A stretch of 64,000 bases of DNA from Heterohyrax brucei (GCA_028571685.1 CM053154.1:8779501-8843500), one strand, 5' to 3'. Shown: positions 1-11,382, numbered from the stretch's first letter. The notes: generated by a model not told the origin, from the sequence alone. Program-made: numbers and translations.

Positions 1-2846
1 ACTGCCAGCCCTGTGCCTAGGACGACGTTGCTGTTACTGTCTCAGAGCCTGCCTTTACGGGGAACCGTTTGACTCCCAGTGGGGTCAGAAACCCCAGTGT
101 TTGTGGCTTCCTCTCTGTCCCCACCTGTGTTTCTTTGTAGCCACAGTGGGATGTCCTCTGTGAAGTGGCTGACCCCGTCACTGACTCCTCACAAAGCTTC
201 TCCAGCTGCGGCCATAGGAAACCCTCTTCTGCAAGAATTCATGTCTGTACCCCAAGAATGGGAGGAATTTGGGGGTGAGGCAGGCCAGCATGTTGCTGGG
301 TGTGGAGATGGAAGGAATCCATGCCAAATGCCCAGCCCTGCCTGCCTCTGGGAGAGCCACGTCTGGGGTCTTCCAGCTCTGGGGGCAGATTAAGCAGCCA
401 GAAGTGGTACCCTGGGTTTTGCTGTGGAATCGAGTCAATGGCAGTGGGTTGGTTTTCTTTTTAAGCTTCGTGTTTGCTTTGGAGACACACATTTCCTTTC
501 GACTCATTTGGGTAGAGGCTGGAGGCCCTGTTCTTGTGTCCCTTTCCATCCAGGGGTACCCTCCAGTCTCCTCAGATGGAAGCCCCCCTGCTCACGTCAC
601 TGTTGAGTGAGGGTGAGTCCGTGCTCCACAGCTCATCCATCCCACGAACCCCGCCCAGCCCTCTGTGTGGGCCTGGCCAGTCTGGGGACCGAGGAGAGCG
701 GCTGCATCGCAGTCAAACCACTGTCTTGCGTTTAACCAGCCATTGCTCGCTTTGCGACCACCTCAGATGTTTTCTCAAGAGAGTCAGTTGATAGGCGGCA
801 CGGCCATCCTGGCTGCGGGTGCCAGAACGAGCACCCCGTGGGAACGGAACACTAAATGGGAACTTGAAGCCTTTGGCATGTGCAGGAGGTCATCAGAGCG
901 CTGAGTGGGCCTCATGCGTTTACTCCTGGCTGTTACGGGCCCACTGCCCCCTCGGAGTGGGTCTCTCAGGCGCCTTCTCCGCCGTGGTGTGGCCAGACCT
1001 CCTCCCTCAACCAACAACCGACAACATGCGTGTGTCCTGATTCAGAAACAACGCATGCGCACCACACGGGCTGTACGCAGTGTGCTGGCATTTGGAAGGT
1101 GATGGCTAAGAGCTGTGGACTTCAGTGGACTTCCTGGGTTGTTTGGCATCATGGTTTGCTAATGGACGGGCTGCAGATCTTGTCCTTCCTTGGATGCAGT
1201 GGGACAATGGAAGAGAACACCTGGGTGGCACGCAGTTCCAGCGGGCACCAAACAGAGCTTTGCATTCACACGTTGTCATGGGAAGCTTCCTGTGAACCAA
1301 AGCTCTCAGGTCAAGGTCACAGACACCAAAGTTGGAAAGTACAGACGTCTGCCTGCAGAACTGCCCTTTGCATGTCTGCGAGAGAGATGGGGCTTCTTTG
1401 GGGTGAGCATTTGCAGTCCCTCCGCTGTCCAGCCGTGGGGCCCTTGTCCTTTCATCCCCCGAGATGGGGGCACACCGCTCACATGAAGGCGTGTGGAGGG
1501 CTCTGCACACTGGCCTGGCTGAGTTATTGCTGCTGAAGGAGCTGGCTGTCCTGAGAACCCCTTTCAGGGACAGTCCCCCCCTTTCTCTGGCGGCTAGCAG
1601 GTGGAGCAGCAACCAGCCTAGACATCTTGCTGGAGCACAGGGATGCTTTAGGGACCCTCGCTCGGATGTGTGTGTATTTATTTGCAGTACTGGGTGTGTG
1701 TGTGCGTGCATGTGCGTGCGTGTATGGGGGGGGCACGTTTTCTAGTGGTGGCCCTTCAGTTCTGATGAGACTCTTCTGCTCTGGATGCAACCTTTTCACA
1801 GCTCAGTATCCCTGCCATTAACTTGTCACTTTAAGCACACATTCTGCCACACCAACCCTCGTCCCCACAAGGGGTTTTTCTGGGGCACTCCTCTGCATGT
1901 GAGCAACATGTATCGAAATTCTGCTTCTTACAGAAGTATTACTGAACTGTATTCTTTCCAATATTATTTGGTTTACTCTGCAATCTTTTTATACATTCAG
2001 GCCTCTTCCTTCTGCGCCATCAGACACAGGTTCTCTCCAAGGGCCGTTCTCCAGGGGCGTCCTCACTGCCACGGAGGCCTGGTCCTCACTGGCGGCGACA
2101 GGGCTGTTCGGGGCAGTGTTTCTCTCGCCTGTCATCCCAAGCCAAAGCGCAATGAGCATTTCTCACAACCTGGTATTGACACTACTTTTGTGTTCCCCGA
2201 AGCTTTGTACAGGATTGCATACACTTTACCCTGTTAGTCGCGTAAGGTATGGTAAGCGAGTCACAGTTACCTGTACTTTGATTAATATTTAACATAATTA
2301 AATATGGACCCATAAATCTGCTGCCTGGAGTGTGGGTGTCTTTCCTCCAGTTGTGAGGTCCCCGGTGACCCTTCCAGGTACCCAAGGGCATAAAGTGACA
2401 AGTGCATGTTCTCTAGTGCCTCACCTGTGAGCCGTCCACAGGGAGGAGACCCACCGGTGATGGGACTCACCTGTCGTGTTTGAGCCTACCAACAGCTGGG
2501 CAGAGAGAAGGCCAGGGGTGACCTCTTATGCAGAGTCACCTCAGACCCTGCTGCCCCTGTGGTTCCAGGGTGGCTGCCCTGCCTGGCCCCTGTGGGGAGC
2601 AGGTTTGGATGTCTGGTGTCAGTTGCTGGGTGAATTTCTTTGTCCCTAGACAGTTACCTAGGCAGATGTCCACTGGATGCCCTTTGGGGTGGACAGGCCC
2701 AATGGAGGAAAGGGGTTGAGGGCTTGTCTGGGGCTGGGGTATCTGGAGCCCTGGGCCCTCCTGGGTACAGTATGTACCCTGAGCTCTTGGGACCACGGGG
2801 AGCTTTGGCTTGGTCCCAACTCTTGAAAGACCCACCTTGGGGGTCA
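1..2846. other. Unique, gene-free GC-rich sequence
   Basis: No repeat family or coding exon is recognised here. Open frames up to 218 codons occur on both strands (for example 880-1536 and 1106-1711), but they overlap each other, show no recognisable domain and are what GC-rich DNA produces by chance. A TG-rich simple repeat lies at 1683-1736 and is listed separately. Confidence 0.5.
1683..1736 (+). repeat. Impure TG/TGCG microsatellite
   Basis: The run alternates TG with CG and CA steps (GTGTGTGTGTGCGTGC and similar) and ends in a run of G. It is short and interrupted, so it is probably old and only weakly variable. Confidence 0.7.
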
Positions 2847-3205
2847 TAGTTACCTACAGCTGCTGTAACCTAAAGCCTAGGTAGATTGCTTTAAAGAACA
2901 GGGATTTATTTTCTCATGTTTGGGAGGCTAGACATGTGGATTCAGGGCTCAGCTCCTGGAAGGAGCTGCTTTGTTTCTTTCGGCTTCTAGCTGCCTGCAG
3001 CTCTGGGTGTTCCTGAGCTTGTACATGGATCTGTCTCCCTGGTCATGGGCGGTATGGTGTGGTTTGGTGGTGTCTGTCTGTCATGCTTTTTGTGAGACAC
3101 CTTCCAGAAGTGATTAAGGTCCACGCCCCTCTGGTAGGACCTCATAAACAGGACAACAGAATCCCTCTGTTTATAAAAGGGTCATGTTCACAGGTAGAGG
3201 GGTAG
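2847..3205 (-). mobile_element. LTR-like element, MaLR-type, reversed
   Basis: The plus strand opens with TACAGCTGCTGTAACC and continues with a TTTATTTTCTCATG segment. That is the usual look of a MaLR-type LTR read from its 3' end. It closes near CCCTCTGTTTATAAAAGGGT, which would be the TATA-box region of the LTR on the minus strand. No internal retroviral sequence is attached, so it is a solo LTR or fragment. The exact family is not identified. Confidence 0.5.
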
Positions 3206-3828
3206 GAATTCCGTGTTGCTTTGGGGCCACACGATGCGTGGCGTGTTGGGGGGCCAATGGACAACCACACTGCCGTGGTGCAGCCAGGGGCGGCTTTGGC
3301 CCGCGGAGAATGGTACTGTGAAGAAGAGGAAGGAGCGGGGTCGGTGCAGCCCAGGCCGGCAGGGTCCACCACACCTCCTGCTACTGAAGCCTCTCCAAGC
3401 CCCCAGTGCGTGGTCAGCTACCGCACTGAAGACCTCCTCCCAGGGGACCGATGAGGCGGGTACACTTCACCCCTCCCAGTGCTCTGCCCCGTGGTCTTGA
3501 CTCTCGCGCAAATCGCTAAGGACCGTGCTTCTGCAGAGGAGTCCGGTCGCCCTGCGCCAAGGTGGGGTGCTGCGTGTGGGTGGGCCTTCTTCTCTCATCC
3601 AGAAACCTCATCTGGTGGGCCAGCCGCTTTTCCAGTCGGGAAGGCTGGTCCTGTGGAGACACGTTTCCCAGAACCTCGCCCAGGCAAGTTCCTCGTGGAG
3701 CAGCGAGAACAAAGGGTGTCCTGTGACTTGGGGGCCATGCATCCAGAGCGGCGGTCAGCCCCGGGGGTGGAGGTGGGGGTTTCCTGTCGCTGCTGTAACA
3801 ATGATCACAAAGCCAGCGTCTTGAAGGG
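3206..3828. other. Unique, gene-free sequence
   Basis: GC-rich with scattered CpG. Frames on both strands overlap (3213-3500, 3479-3937, 3516-3989) and match nothing recognised. No repeat is seen. Confidence 0.45.
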
Positions 3829-4036
3829 TCTCTGGGTGGTACAAGCGATTCACTTTTGGCTATTAAACCAAAAGGCGGGCAGTTTGAACTCCTCCAGCAG
3901 TGCCTCAGAAGAAAGACCTGGCAATCTGGTCCCATAAAAGGTGGGGTCAAGAAAACCTGATGGGGCATTTCTGTTGTATTGTTGCACATGGGTCACTATG
4001 GGTTGGAATCGACTCTTTTAACAGGTATGGGTTTTT
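3829..4036 (+). mobile_element. AfroSINE copy, long-body type
   Basis: The head reads CTGGGTGGTACAAGCGATTC, followed by a degraded B-box region, then GCCTCAGAAGAAAGACCTGG, which marks the longer-bodied SINE subtype. The tail is GGGTCACTATGGGTTGGAATCGACTC, a 3' end shared with RTE-type LINEs. AfroSINEs are tRNA-derived and are mobilised by LINE machinery in trans. This copy is diverged. Confidence 0.85.
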
Positions 4037-4046
4037 ATTTGTGGGA

Positions 4047-4412
4047 GTGGGATACAGGCTTTAGTGACTTAAAAGAATACAAAATGATCATCTTACTGTT
4101 CCAGAAGTCAAAATCTGTGTCCTAGGGCTCAGACTGAGGTGTGAGCAGTGTTGATTCCTCTTGGAGGCTCCAGGGGAGAACCTATTCTCATGCCTCATTC
4201 AGCTTCCGGAGGCCACCCGCATTCCTTGAGGCCACATTGTCCATGTTGATGGAGAATTTTCAAATCTCTCTTTGACTTAGCTTTTCTCTGCTTTTGTGGA
4301 TGCGTCTCTTTCTCGGGCTCCTTCTTGTAGGAACCCTGTAATGACCTTGGGTCCACATAGATAATCCAGTGTCATGTTCCCAATCTCCAGATCACATCTG
4401 CAAAATTTGTTT
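4047..4412 (-). mobile_element. MaLR-type LTR, reversed
   Basis: The plus strand carries the typical reversed-LTR run: GTTCCAGAAGTCAAAATC, then GGAGGCTCCAGGGGAGAACC, then CACATAGATAATCCAGTGTC, ending at ATCACATCTGCAAAATTTG. Order and spacing match old mammalian MaLR LTRs on the minus strand. No internal region is present. Confidence 0.6.
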
Positions 4413-5665
4413 TGCATGTAAGATGACACACAGGTTTGGAGATTAGGACTCAGATGTCTTTGAGGGGGCGGCATTCATCCATCCCAGGAGTATTTCCCAG
4501 GGAGCAGGGTGGGCCCCTGAGAGGTGGAGCGGGTGCTCCCGACCCTGGCCAGTCCCTTGCAGCTCTGCCATGTGGCCCCAACCAGCCTGAGGGAGCAGAC
4601 AGGCTGCCCAGCAGAAGGCTGAGATTTTAGATGAGGCAGTTTGGGTCCTGAGATCAGTGCAAACAGAGTGAGAGCTCTGACATACCATTCTCTCAAATTC
4701 AAGTCACAAATCACAGGAGGTCATCTTGTCTCACTGTGGACCTAGAGCCCCCTATTCTATGGAACTCTTTTTCCAGCTCAGAGTAGAAATGATTTTCAGC
4801 ATTTACAAGTTATTTTCTTGATATCAATTTCTCAGGTCGTTGGGAGACCCGTACTGCTCTGAGTTTCTGAAGTACAGCTGAAGCATGTCCAAGAAGAGAA
4901 TGCCTTCTGGTCCCCATAAGCAGCATGGGGCCCATCCCTTCCAGCCTTCTATGAGGGCCTTGAGGGCTGACCTCTGACCTCACTTCTGTGGCCTCCGGGC
5001 TGAGCTCTGCACCCTCTGTCCTGTAGTGCTCCCCAAAGCTCAGCTGGCGATGGGACTCTTGGCCCAGCCTCCCTGCCCTGACTGGAGGAAGCCCTGGCCC
5101 TCTATGGGCCACGTGGCTGCTGCCTGGGGAGCCGATGGTGTAGGCAACAAGCCCAGGGTCGCAGAGCTGGAACCTCAGACGGCCACCAGCCATGCATGGA
5201 AAGAGCTGGGGCTGCAGGGGGCACATTGGCCACCACCAGGAGCAGCGCGCTGTGTTCCCTGTTGAACTTGGTGGCCAAGCAGGAATTGAACAGCCCATTC
5301 TGGGCTGGGTGGCACATTCTGGTGTCCTGTGGGGCCTGGACCTTGTCTGGGGCTCGTAGAACACAGAAGGGGAACCCTGTCCCTCATGGTGGGCAGGCCA
5401 CCAGCATGGACGTTTTCCAAGGGGGAATCACCTGGTAGGAGCAGGGCTTGAGGTCATTAATTTGGTGTGTGCAACAGTCCGGTGGGGAGGAAAAGCGGTC
5501 AACTTCATGGTCACAGGTGAGAGGTCACAGGACTGGTTTGGCACGGACAAGCAGGGACATGTTTCAGAAATACTGGGTTGGGGTCAGGGGGGTGTAACAG
5601 CATCCACGACCACAAAAGTAGCAGGCTTTTGCTGAAAGCTTGTTGATATATAGCTTCTGTGTTAC
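4413..5665. other. Unique, gene-free sequence
   Basis: Nothing recognised. The 184-codon minus frame at 4810-5364 overlaps several other frames and has no domain signature. Confidence 0.45.
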
Positions 5666-5800
5666 TTCCCACTTTATAGATGAGGAGGCTAGGACTCAGA
5701 AAGGTTAGGAAACTTTCCTAAGGTCACACAGCTACCAAACACTGGAAACAGAGTTGCAATCCAGCAAGAGTGACTTTGAACCCATTCCTGTGAATACCTG
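5666..5800 (-). mobile_element. MIR fragment, reversed
   Basis: The plus strand has CACTTTATAGATGAGGAGGC, then AGGTCACACAGCTACCAAAC. This is the reverse complement of the conserved MIR core (CCTCAGTTTCCTCATCTGTA type). An old tRNA-derived SINE shared by all mammals. Confidence 0.75.
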
Positions 5801-6349
5801 AAGGAGGAGACAGCTGATGGGGGGAGGGGGGTGTCCAAGGCAAGGATCAGGCATGGAGCTGGTCCAGTCGGAGGACAAGGCTGCTCCCCGTGGCGGCAGA
5901 GACTGGGCTGGGTCGGCTCTGTGCTCTCCAGAATCTGTGACTGTAGAGTTGACTGGTAAGTTGGATTCCTGGGAAATCTTACTTAATACAGACATTCTTT
6001 AGGCATTGTATTTTTACTTGAAACATTCCAAGTGTGTTTGGTTGTCTGTCTTTAGGAGAGGGCCGAAGCCTTTTCCCTGAATGCGATTGGTCTGAACAGG
6101 ATCACATCAGGAGTTCTGCATCATCTCTGTTACATCAGCCACGTTGTAATGCACCAGCGCTGATCTTCAACTCCTGGTGTGGGTTTCCCTAAAGGGAGGT
6201 GAGGATGGGACGGCACTGGTGGAGCCGTCGTCATTTGTGGGGTTATTTATTAACCGTTGCCTCACCTCTCTCTGCACTGGGACTTTCCAAAGCTTCCACC
6301 CTGATTCTCAGAGAGCAGCTCTTTGTGCTCATGTTCTGTTGGTTTACAT

Positions 6350-6600
6350 CTGCAGTTCTCAAAGGGTTTCCAGAAAATGGGGGGCTCCGGAGACCTTCCA
6401 GCTGTTCTTGTGGTCCATCAGAGCAGCACACCATTTGCCCCTTCGCATCACAAAGATGTCGAAGGAGCGTGCGCTGTATGTGCTTTCATTCCTCAGCTTT
6501 AATTCCACGCCTTACAAATAAATATCGCTAGTTAGAAAACACATAAACAAAGACTCTTGGGGATCCTCAATCATTTTAAAGTTGGAGAGTTGCTGGTTTA
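6350..6600. mobile_element. Possible non-autonomous hAT (Charlie/MER-like) relic
   Basis: It begins with CAGTTCTCAAAGGG and ends with TTTAAAGTTGGAGAGTTGCT after CTTGGGGATCCTCAATCATT. This resembles the CAGTGGTTCTCAAA ends of hAT-Charlie non-autonomous elements. The ends are diverged and I cannot name the family. Confidence 0.35.
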
Positions 6601-6909
6601 TGCAGTATTTAATCAAACCATGTATTCTTACTGTAGTAGCAAGAGCGCCTGGCAAAAATGTTTTGGGAGAAAATACATTTGATTAGAGAAGTGTGTTTAC
6701 CCTTTGCAAGTGAATGCTGTGCAGAAATGACCACCAGGGTGGACACTGCACCTGCTTCAGCTTTGGCCTGGCTGTTTAGGGTTGTGCAGGCCTTGTCAAC
6801 CTTGTACCTAGAGCCTCTGGGGTCTCGTAGCCCCTCCCCATGGCCTGGGGAAGGTCTGTCCTTACGAAAGCTAGCTAGGCTGAGGCTCAGAGGGACTGGG
6901 AATGTACCT

Positions 6910-7352
6910 CAGTCACCTGGTACTGCTCCAACAGAAAATACTATAAGTGGAAGGCTTCACAAGGAGAAACTTGTATTGTCATGGTCTAGTAAGCCACAAA
7001 TCCATTAACAAGTTACAACTCCATTCAACAAGAAAAGCTATCACAATCCGGTAAGCTAAGGCCAAGCACAAGGAGAGCATCTCAGCGCAGGAACTTTGGG
7101 TCCAAGTGACGTGCTCTGCTCTCAGTGCTGCCTTCTTGGTGGTGTGAGGTTCCCAACTCCCTCCGCTCACTTCTGTCCCTTGTATCCCACAGCTGGTAGC
7201 TTGACTCCTGCCGTGCCAACACAGCTGCTGCCCATTCTCCATCATCAACATCGAGGCAGCGATTCCCAGCACATGGGAGGAATGGCACCATATTGGGACT
7301 CCTAGCTGACTCAATACATACAATTTGGGGGGGCACACTTCAATCCATGACA
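6910..7352 (-). mobile_element. Afrotherian LTR-like family, copy 1 (reversed)
   Basis: It opens with CACCTGGTACTGCTCCAACAG and ends with GGGGGCACACTTCAATCCATGAC. In between, the run CTTTGGGTCCAAGTGACGTG and the block with a TCTTGGTGGTGTGAGGTTCC stretch match eight other copies in this window. The family resembles MaLR LTRs and no internal sequence is present. Middle parts are diverged or deleted relative to copies 2 and 4. Confidence 0.65.
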
Positions 7353-8199
7353 GCACCTAAGACCCCAAACTGGTCAGGATAGAGTCGGCGCATGACCTCA
7401 CATCTGTTGATCTGTAGGTCCTTGGCCTTAGTTGCTCAGTCATCAGTCCACAGGGTTTCTGAGGGAGCCGGTGGGCAGAGCCTCAGGCAAAATCATGGGG
7501 ATGTGGGGGTGGGGGGCAAGGGACGGGCCAGCGCCAGGGCTAGGTCTTGTCTCCAGGGTCACAGTGCAGTGGCAGTAGCAGAGCTGACCCCAGAGGGCCT
7601 TCCCCCTCGTCCTGCGGCTGCCCAGCCTCCCCTTTCTGTCCAGGCCTCCGTGGCTGTGTCCTTCCTTCGCTGCCTGCCTTTCCCTCCTGCACGCACCTGA
7701 ACATCAGTGAGTCAAGTCCCCCGCGTGTGCTGCTGGCCCTGGGGGGAGTCCATTGACTCATTCAGGAATGGTAGGGGCTGCTGAGGGGCACTGGTGGCTC
7801 TGGGACCCTTCCCACCCTGAGGGTCCCAGGCTTTCTCAGAACCCAGGAGCCCCAGCAGCTCCCAGGCCAGCTCTAAGGCAGGTGGAGTCTTGGCGGAAGA
7901 ATGGGGTGTGGTTGTTTCCCTCTCAGGCCTGGTCCCCACGTCTCCATGGAAACCATCTGTTGACTCCCACCCCACATGAGATAATGTGAGGACTCCTGCC
8001 ATGTTGTGCCTTTTCAACGTAATGGAATTCAGGGAAATTCCAAAGTCAGGCCAGTCCCTATTCTAGATGCTGAGACCTAAGCAGCCTGCAAGATCCTCTG
8101 AGTGTTGGGTGACATCTCTGTCCCACTTCTTCCTGGTCCCCTGGGAGGACATGCCATGCCTGCACCCAGGTTTTCTGCCTCCTGCCCTTACTCACATCG
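7353..8199. other. Unique, gene-free sequence
   Basis: Rich in G and C with no recognised repeat. It contains an RFX X-box-like motif at 7940-7953, listed separately. Confidence 0.45.
7940..7953 (+). promoter_or_regulatory. RFX X-box-like motif
   Basis: GTCTCCATGGAAAC resembles the imperfect palindrome GTNNCCATGGNAAC bound by RFX factors. Such motifs can arise by chance, and there is no nearby gene to lend context. Confidence 0.25.
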
Positions 8200-8564
8200 G
8201 CCCCTGGGTGGCGCAAACGGTGTGCCCTTGACTACTAACCTAAAGGAAACCCCGTGGCTCAGTGGTTAAGTGCTGTAGCCGCTCACCAGAAAGCTGGCGG
8301 TTCAAATCTAACAAGTGCTGCTTGGGAACTCTATGGCACAGTCCTACTGTGTCCTATGGAGTTGCTATGAGGACAACAAGTGTGTGTCTTTTGTTTACTA
8401 ATCTAAAGGCTGGGGGTCTGAATCTGCCCGGTGGCGCTGCGGAAGAAAGATCTGGCAATCTGCCTCTGTGAAGATGACGTTCAAGAAAACTATGGGGGCA
8501 GTTCTACTCTGTAACTACACGAGGTTGCCATGGGTTGGGATCGACTCAACAGCAATGATTTTTT
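8200..8564 (+). mobile_element. AfroSINE (outer), split by a second AfroSINE
   Basis: The head CCCCTGGGTGGCGCAAACGG starts at 8200 and breaks off at about 8245. The body resumes at about 8397 with GCTGGGGGTCTGAATCTGCC and GAAGAAAGATCTGGCAATCT, and ends with GGTTGGGATCGACTCAACAG. The missing stretch is filled by a complete second SINE, so this copy is the older host. Confidence 0.85.
8246..8396 (+). mobile_element. AfroSINE (inner), nested insertion with target duplication
   Basis: GAAACCCCGTGGCTCAGTGG opens the element and the short body TGGGAACTCTATGGCACAGT follows. It is flanked by ACTAACCTAAAG (8234-8245) and ACTAATCTAAAG (8397-8408), which match at 11 of 12 bases. That is a target-site duplication, as expected for LINE-driven retrotransposition. 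Confidence 0.85.
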
Positions 8565-8634
8565 GACCCTTGCTCAATCAGTTCTCCATCAGGAGCGTCC
8601 ACCCTTCTACTCTTCATCTGAGTTAGCTTCTTAC

Positions 8635-8850
8635 TTCATCCTCAACGCCAAGCTCAAGTGCCGCCTCCTCTGGGAAGAACTCCTGGGTCTACCTTCCTTT
8701 CTGCCTCCCGACCTTGTGTGCCTTCTCCTATCTCTTGTGGCACTGACCATTGTCTACACGACTCTGTGGTCACTTGTGTGTTTCCATTTCCCTGACCAGA
8801 TGGGAAACCCATTTAGGACACACTTACTGCCCCTGAAGTGTGTCGCAGAA
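8635..8850 (+). mobile_element. L2 LINE 3' fragment
   Basis: CTCAAGTGCCGCCTCCTCTG followed by a GAAGAACTCC block is the typical L2 3' sequence seen across mammals. The rest is diverged. It accounts for part of the long frame at 8530-9435. Confidence 0.6.
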
Positions 8851-10021
8851 GAAGGGGTGCTCAGGGTGCACGAGCAGAGCGTGGCAGCCCTTTCCCCACA
8901 GCCGGGGGTCTTGCGTGTCATCTCGCCCTGTGACAAGGAAGCAGGGACGCACAGCCCTGCGCTGCCCCCTGGTGGCCTGAACGGGCACTGCAGCCAGGAA
9001 GGCACATTCTCACTGGACCTTCCTTTGAGGGGGTGGGAGCACCTCGTGTGTTTCCATCACCCATCTGGACTGCCTGCCCGGCCCCTGCCGTCTGCCCAGG
9101 CCACCTCCTACCCGGCCAGAGCACTCACTAGGGCCAGGGGTAGCCCCAGCAAGACAGCTCTGAGGGTGGAAGAATTTAGTTCTCAGCAAATCTGGAGTGT
9201 TATTCTGGGGCTGCTGAGATATAGGGAGGGTGGGTGGCAGCCCCCCAGAGGGGACCGCCACCTGCTTCTCAGTCTCAAAGCTTTGCCCACCCACTGGCCA
9301 GGCACTACCAGCCATAGCACCCACAGGAACAGGAGGCTGGGAGGGCTGATCTGTGGCCTGGGCTCCAGGGGTAGTCCCCTGCTCTGCCCTGGGCTTGCTT
9401 TGCTCCATCTCCAGGATGTGGCTCCCAGTGGATGAGCGGACCCCTGTCAGCTTCTGGCACTGGTGGTGGTCCAGATGCTGCCCACCCCAGCTGCCCCCAT
9501 CCTTCTCTTCTTATCTTCAACCTTCCCTACCCTTCCAAACACCCTGTCCTGAGTCCACTTCAGCCTATGCCCTCACGGGACAGCATGACTAAAGGGGTCC
9601 CCAGGGGTATCATGGCTTCCCTTCTGGAGGTAGGGGTGCTGGAGGTGGGCGGCGCCTGGGCAAGGCAGGTTCCATCTGCGGGTCCACCAAGCCTCCCCCC
9701 TCGGCCTTCTCCCTGTGCCTTCTTCTCTGCCTGACTGCACTCTGCTGTCTCTGCTCTCTACTCTCCTCCAGATGCCCAGTTGGCTCCAGGCCTGCCTCCC
9801 TGCCTGGCCTCTATGGCCTCTTAGCTATCGGCAGGCAGTCCCCTCCTCCCCAGACTTTGGACCGACCTTGTCCCAGGCCAGGGGAGGTGCTAAGTAGAAC
9901 CAGGACACCCCCTTTTCCTAGGCCTCTCCTTGCCAGCAGATGGCCCCCGCTTTGGCTGGGTCGTGGCACTGGCACGTCTCTGCCTGCAGCAGGCTCATGC
10001 CAGCTTGTAGACGTTACCGTC
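8851..10021. other. Unique GC-rich sequence with a CTCF-like site
   Basis: No exon is recognised. The 301-codon plus frame at 8530-9435 begins inside an AfroSINE and runs through an L2 relic, so it is not a gene. Several overlapping minus frames (8918-9124, 9010-9408) show the region simply lacks stops. Confidence 0.45.
8959..8977 (-). promoter_or_regulatory. CTCF-like binding motif
   Basis: On the minus strand this reads GGCCACCAGGGGGCAGCGC, very close to the core CTCF consensus (CCACCAGGGGGC followed by a purine-rich end). It lies in unique sequence, not inside a recognised repeat. Occupancy cannot be judged from sequence. Confidence 0.5.
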
Positions 10022-10208
10022 ACGTTGACTCGGACTCACTGTGACCCTGTAGGACAGAGTCATACTTTACCCTCGGGTTGCCAAGACTGTGATCTTTATG
10101 GATGCTGACTGCCACGTCTTTCTCCCTGGGAGCAATTGGCACGTTTGTACTATGGACCTTTTGGTTAGCAGCTGAGCACTGAACCGCTTTGTCGCTTCGT
10201 CTATTCCT
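10022..10208 (-). mobile_element. AfroSINE, reversed
   Basis: The plus strand starts with the reversed tail GTTGACTCGGACTCACTGTG and later has CTTTTGGTTAGCAGCTGAGC, the reversed tRNA-like head. The 5' end is degraded. Confidence 0.8.
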
Positions 10209-10241
10209 AGATCACGGTTTTAAGAGTTGCCTGTTGACGGT

Positions 10242-10413
10242 GGAAACCCTGGTGGTGTAGTGGTTAAGGGCTACAAACTGCTAACCAAAAGGTCAGCAGC
10301 TCATATCTGCCAGGTGCTCCTTGGAAACTCTCTGGGGCAGTTCTTCTCTGTCCCATAGGGTCGCTACAAGTTGGAATCGACTTGGTAGCACTGGGTTTGG
10401 TTTTGGTTTTGGT
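10242..10413 (+). mobile_element. AfroSINE, near full length
   Basis: This is one of the cleanest copies. It has a head GGAAACCCTGGTGGTGTAGT with an A-box-like TGGTGTAGTGGTT, a B-box-like GGTCAGCAGCTC, the body CTTGGAAACTCTCTGGGGCA and a tail GTTGGAATCGACTTGGTAGC, ending in a GGTTTTGGTTTTGGT run. The A and B boxes are the RNA polymerase III promoter of the ancestral tRNA. Confidence 0.95.
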
Positions 10414-10416
10414 CTG

Positions 10417-10535
10417 TTGATAGCAGCGGTGGTTGAACACTAATCGAAAGATCAGCAGTTCAAATCTACCAGCTGCTCCTAGAAAGCCCTATAGGGCAGT
10501 TCTATACTGTCCTAGAGGGTCAGAACTCCCTCAAT
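10417..10535 (+). mobile_element. AfroSINE, partial, directly downstream of another
   Basis: GCGGTGGTTGAACACTAATC, AGATCAGCAGTTCAAATCTA and CCTATAGGGCAGTTCTATAC match the SINE head and body. The tail is lost near CAGAACTCCC. The preceding copy probably inserted at or near its 5' end. Confidence 0.8.
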
Positions 10536-11157
10536 AGTTTGCTCTTTTTTTTTTTTGCTGAGAGACTGGGGTGCTTGTCAGGACCCCTGCCCCTCAGTGG
10601 GTCCTGAAGCAGGGTGACAGTTCAGAAAGCTTGCCTGAGCTTCTGACAGGCTCTGTGTCAGCTTTGTTTCCTTACACAGCTCGGGAAACCTTCACATATC
10701 TTGGGGAGGGGGGACTGGCTGTGTGTCGGCCCCAATTCTCTGCCCCACGTCGTGGGATCCTGGCACTCTCCACCCCCAAGGATCTAATTTTTTCTTCCCA
10801 GACACAAGTCTACCAACCTCTGTTCATTTCCTTGGTCCCTCTGGTGGCCCAGCTTGGGCCCTTGGCCTTTGCCATTTGTCCAGATTCCCAAGTGGGATGG
10901 GGGGAGGCTGCTAGAGGCTGAGGGAGGGGGAGACACTCTGCAGCAGTCACTGCCTGGAGCTTCCAGTGGCTTTGGGGGCAGCCATATGCCATCATGCACC
11001 ACAGAGACACACACAATGGCTGAGAAAGCTATGGGGTAGGCTTCTTGGGGTGCTGATGGAGGTGACCATGGTGGGGGCCATGTGGGACTGTGAACACCCA
11101 GTTAATACTCTGTTACCATCCTGGTGCTGTCATGTGTTGCTTAACGTCCACTGTACC
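10536..11157. other. Unique, gene-free sequence
   Basis: A T-run at about 10540-10557 is followed by unremarkable GC-rich DNA. Nothing further is recognised. Confidence 0.4.
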
Positions 11158-11315
11158 CATTAAGTCCATTGCCACTGAGTTGATTCTGACTCCCAGTGAC
11201 CCTACAGGACAGAGTACAACTGCCCTATACAGCTTCTAAGGAGCGCTCAGTAGATCCGAACTGCCAAGTTTGGGGTTGGCATCCATAGCTTTTTAACTAT
11301 TGTGCCACCAGAGTT
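11158..11315 (-). mobile_element. AfroSINE, reversed
   Basis: GCCACTGAGTTGATTCTGAC and CAGTGACCCTACAGGACAGA are the reversed SINE tail and body. It ends at TTGTGCCACCAGAGTT, the reversed head. Confidence 0.85.
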
Positions 11316-11382
11316 AATAACGCCCACCATACGTTCTGTGAAATAGGGTGTTCTATGATCTCAACGTTGTGTGAACACTCTG

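Noticed and set aside
880..1536. 218-codon plus frame
   Set aside because: Overlaps a 201-codon minus frame and others; no motif, no known family.
8530..9435. 301-codon plus-strand frame
   Set aside because: Its ATG lies in an AfroSINE tail and it runs through an L2 relic and GC-rich unique DNA. Overlapping minus frames are also open. No domain recognised.
10242..10413. A functional tRNA gene
   Set aside because: A and B boxes are present, but it is a SINE: the tRNA fold is lost, and dozens of related copies lie in the window.
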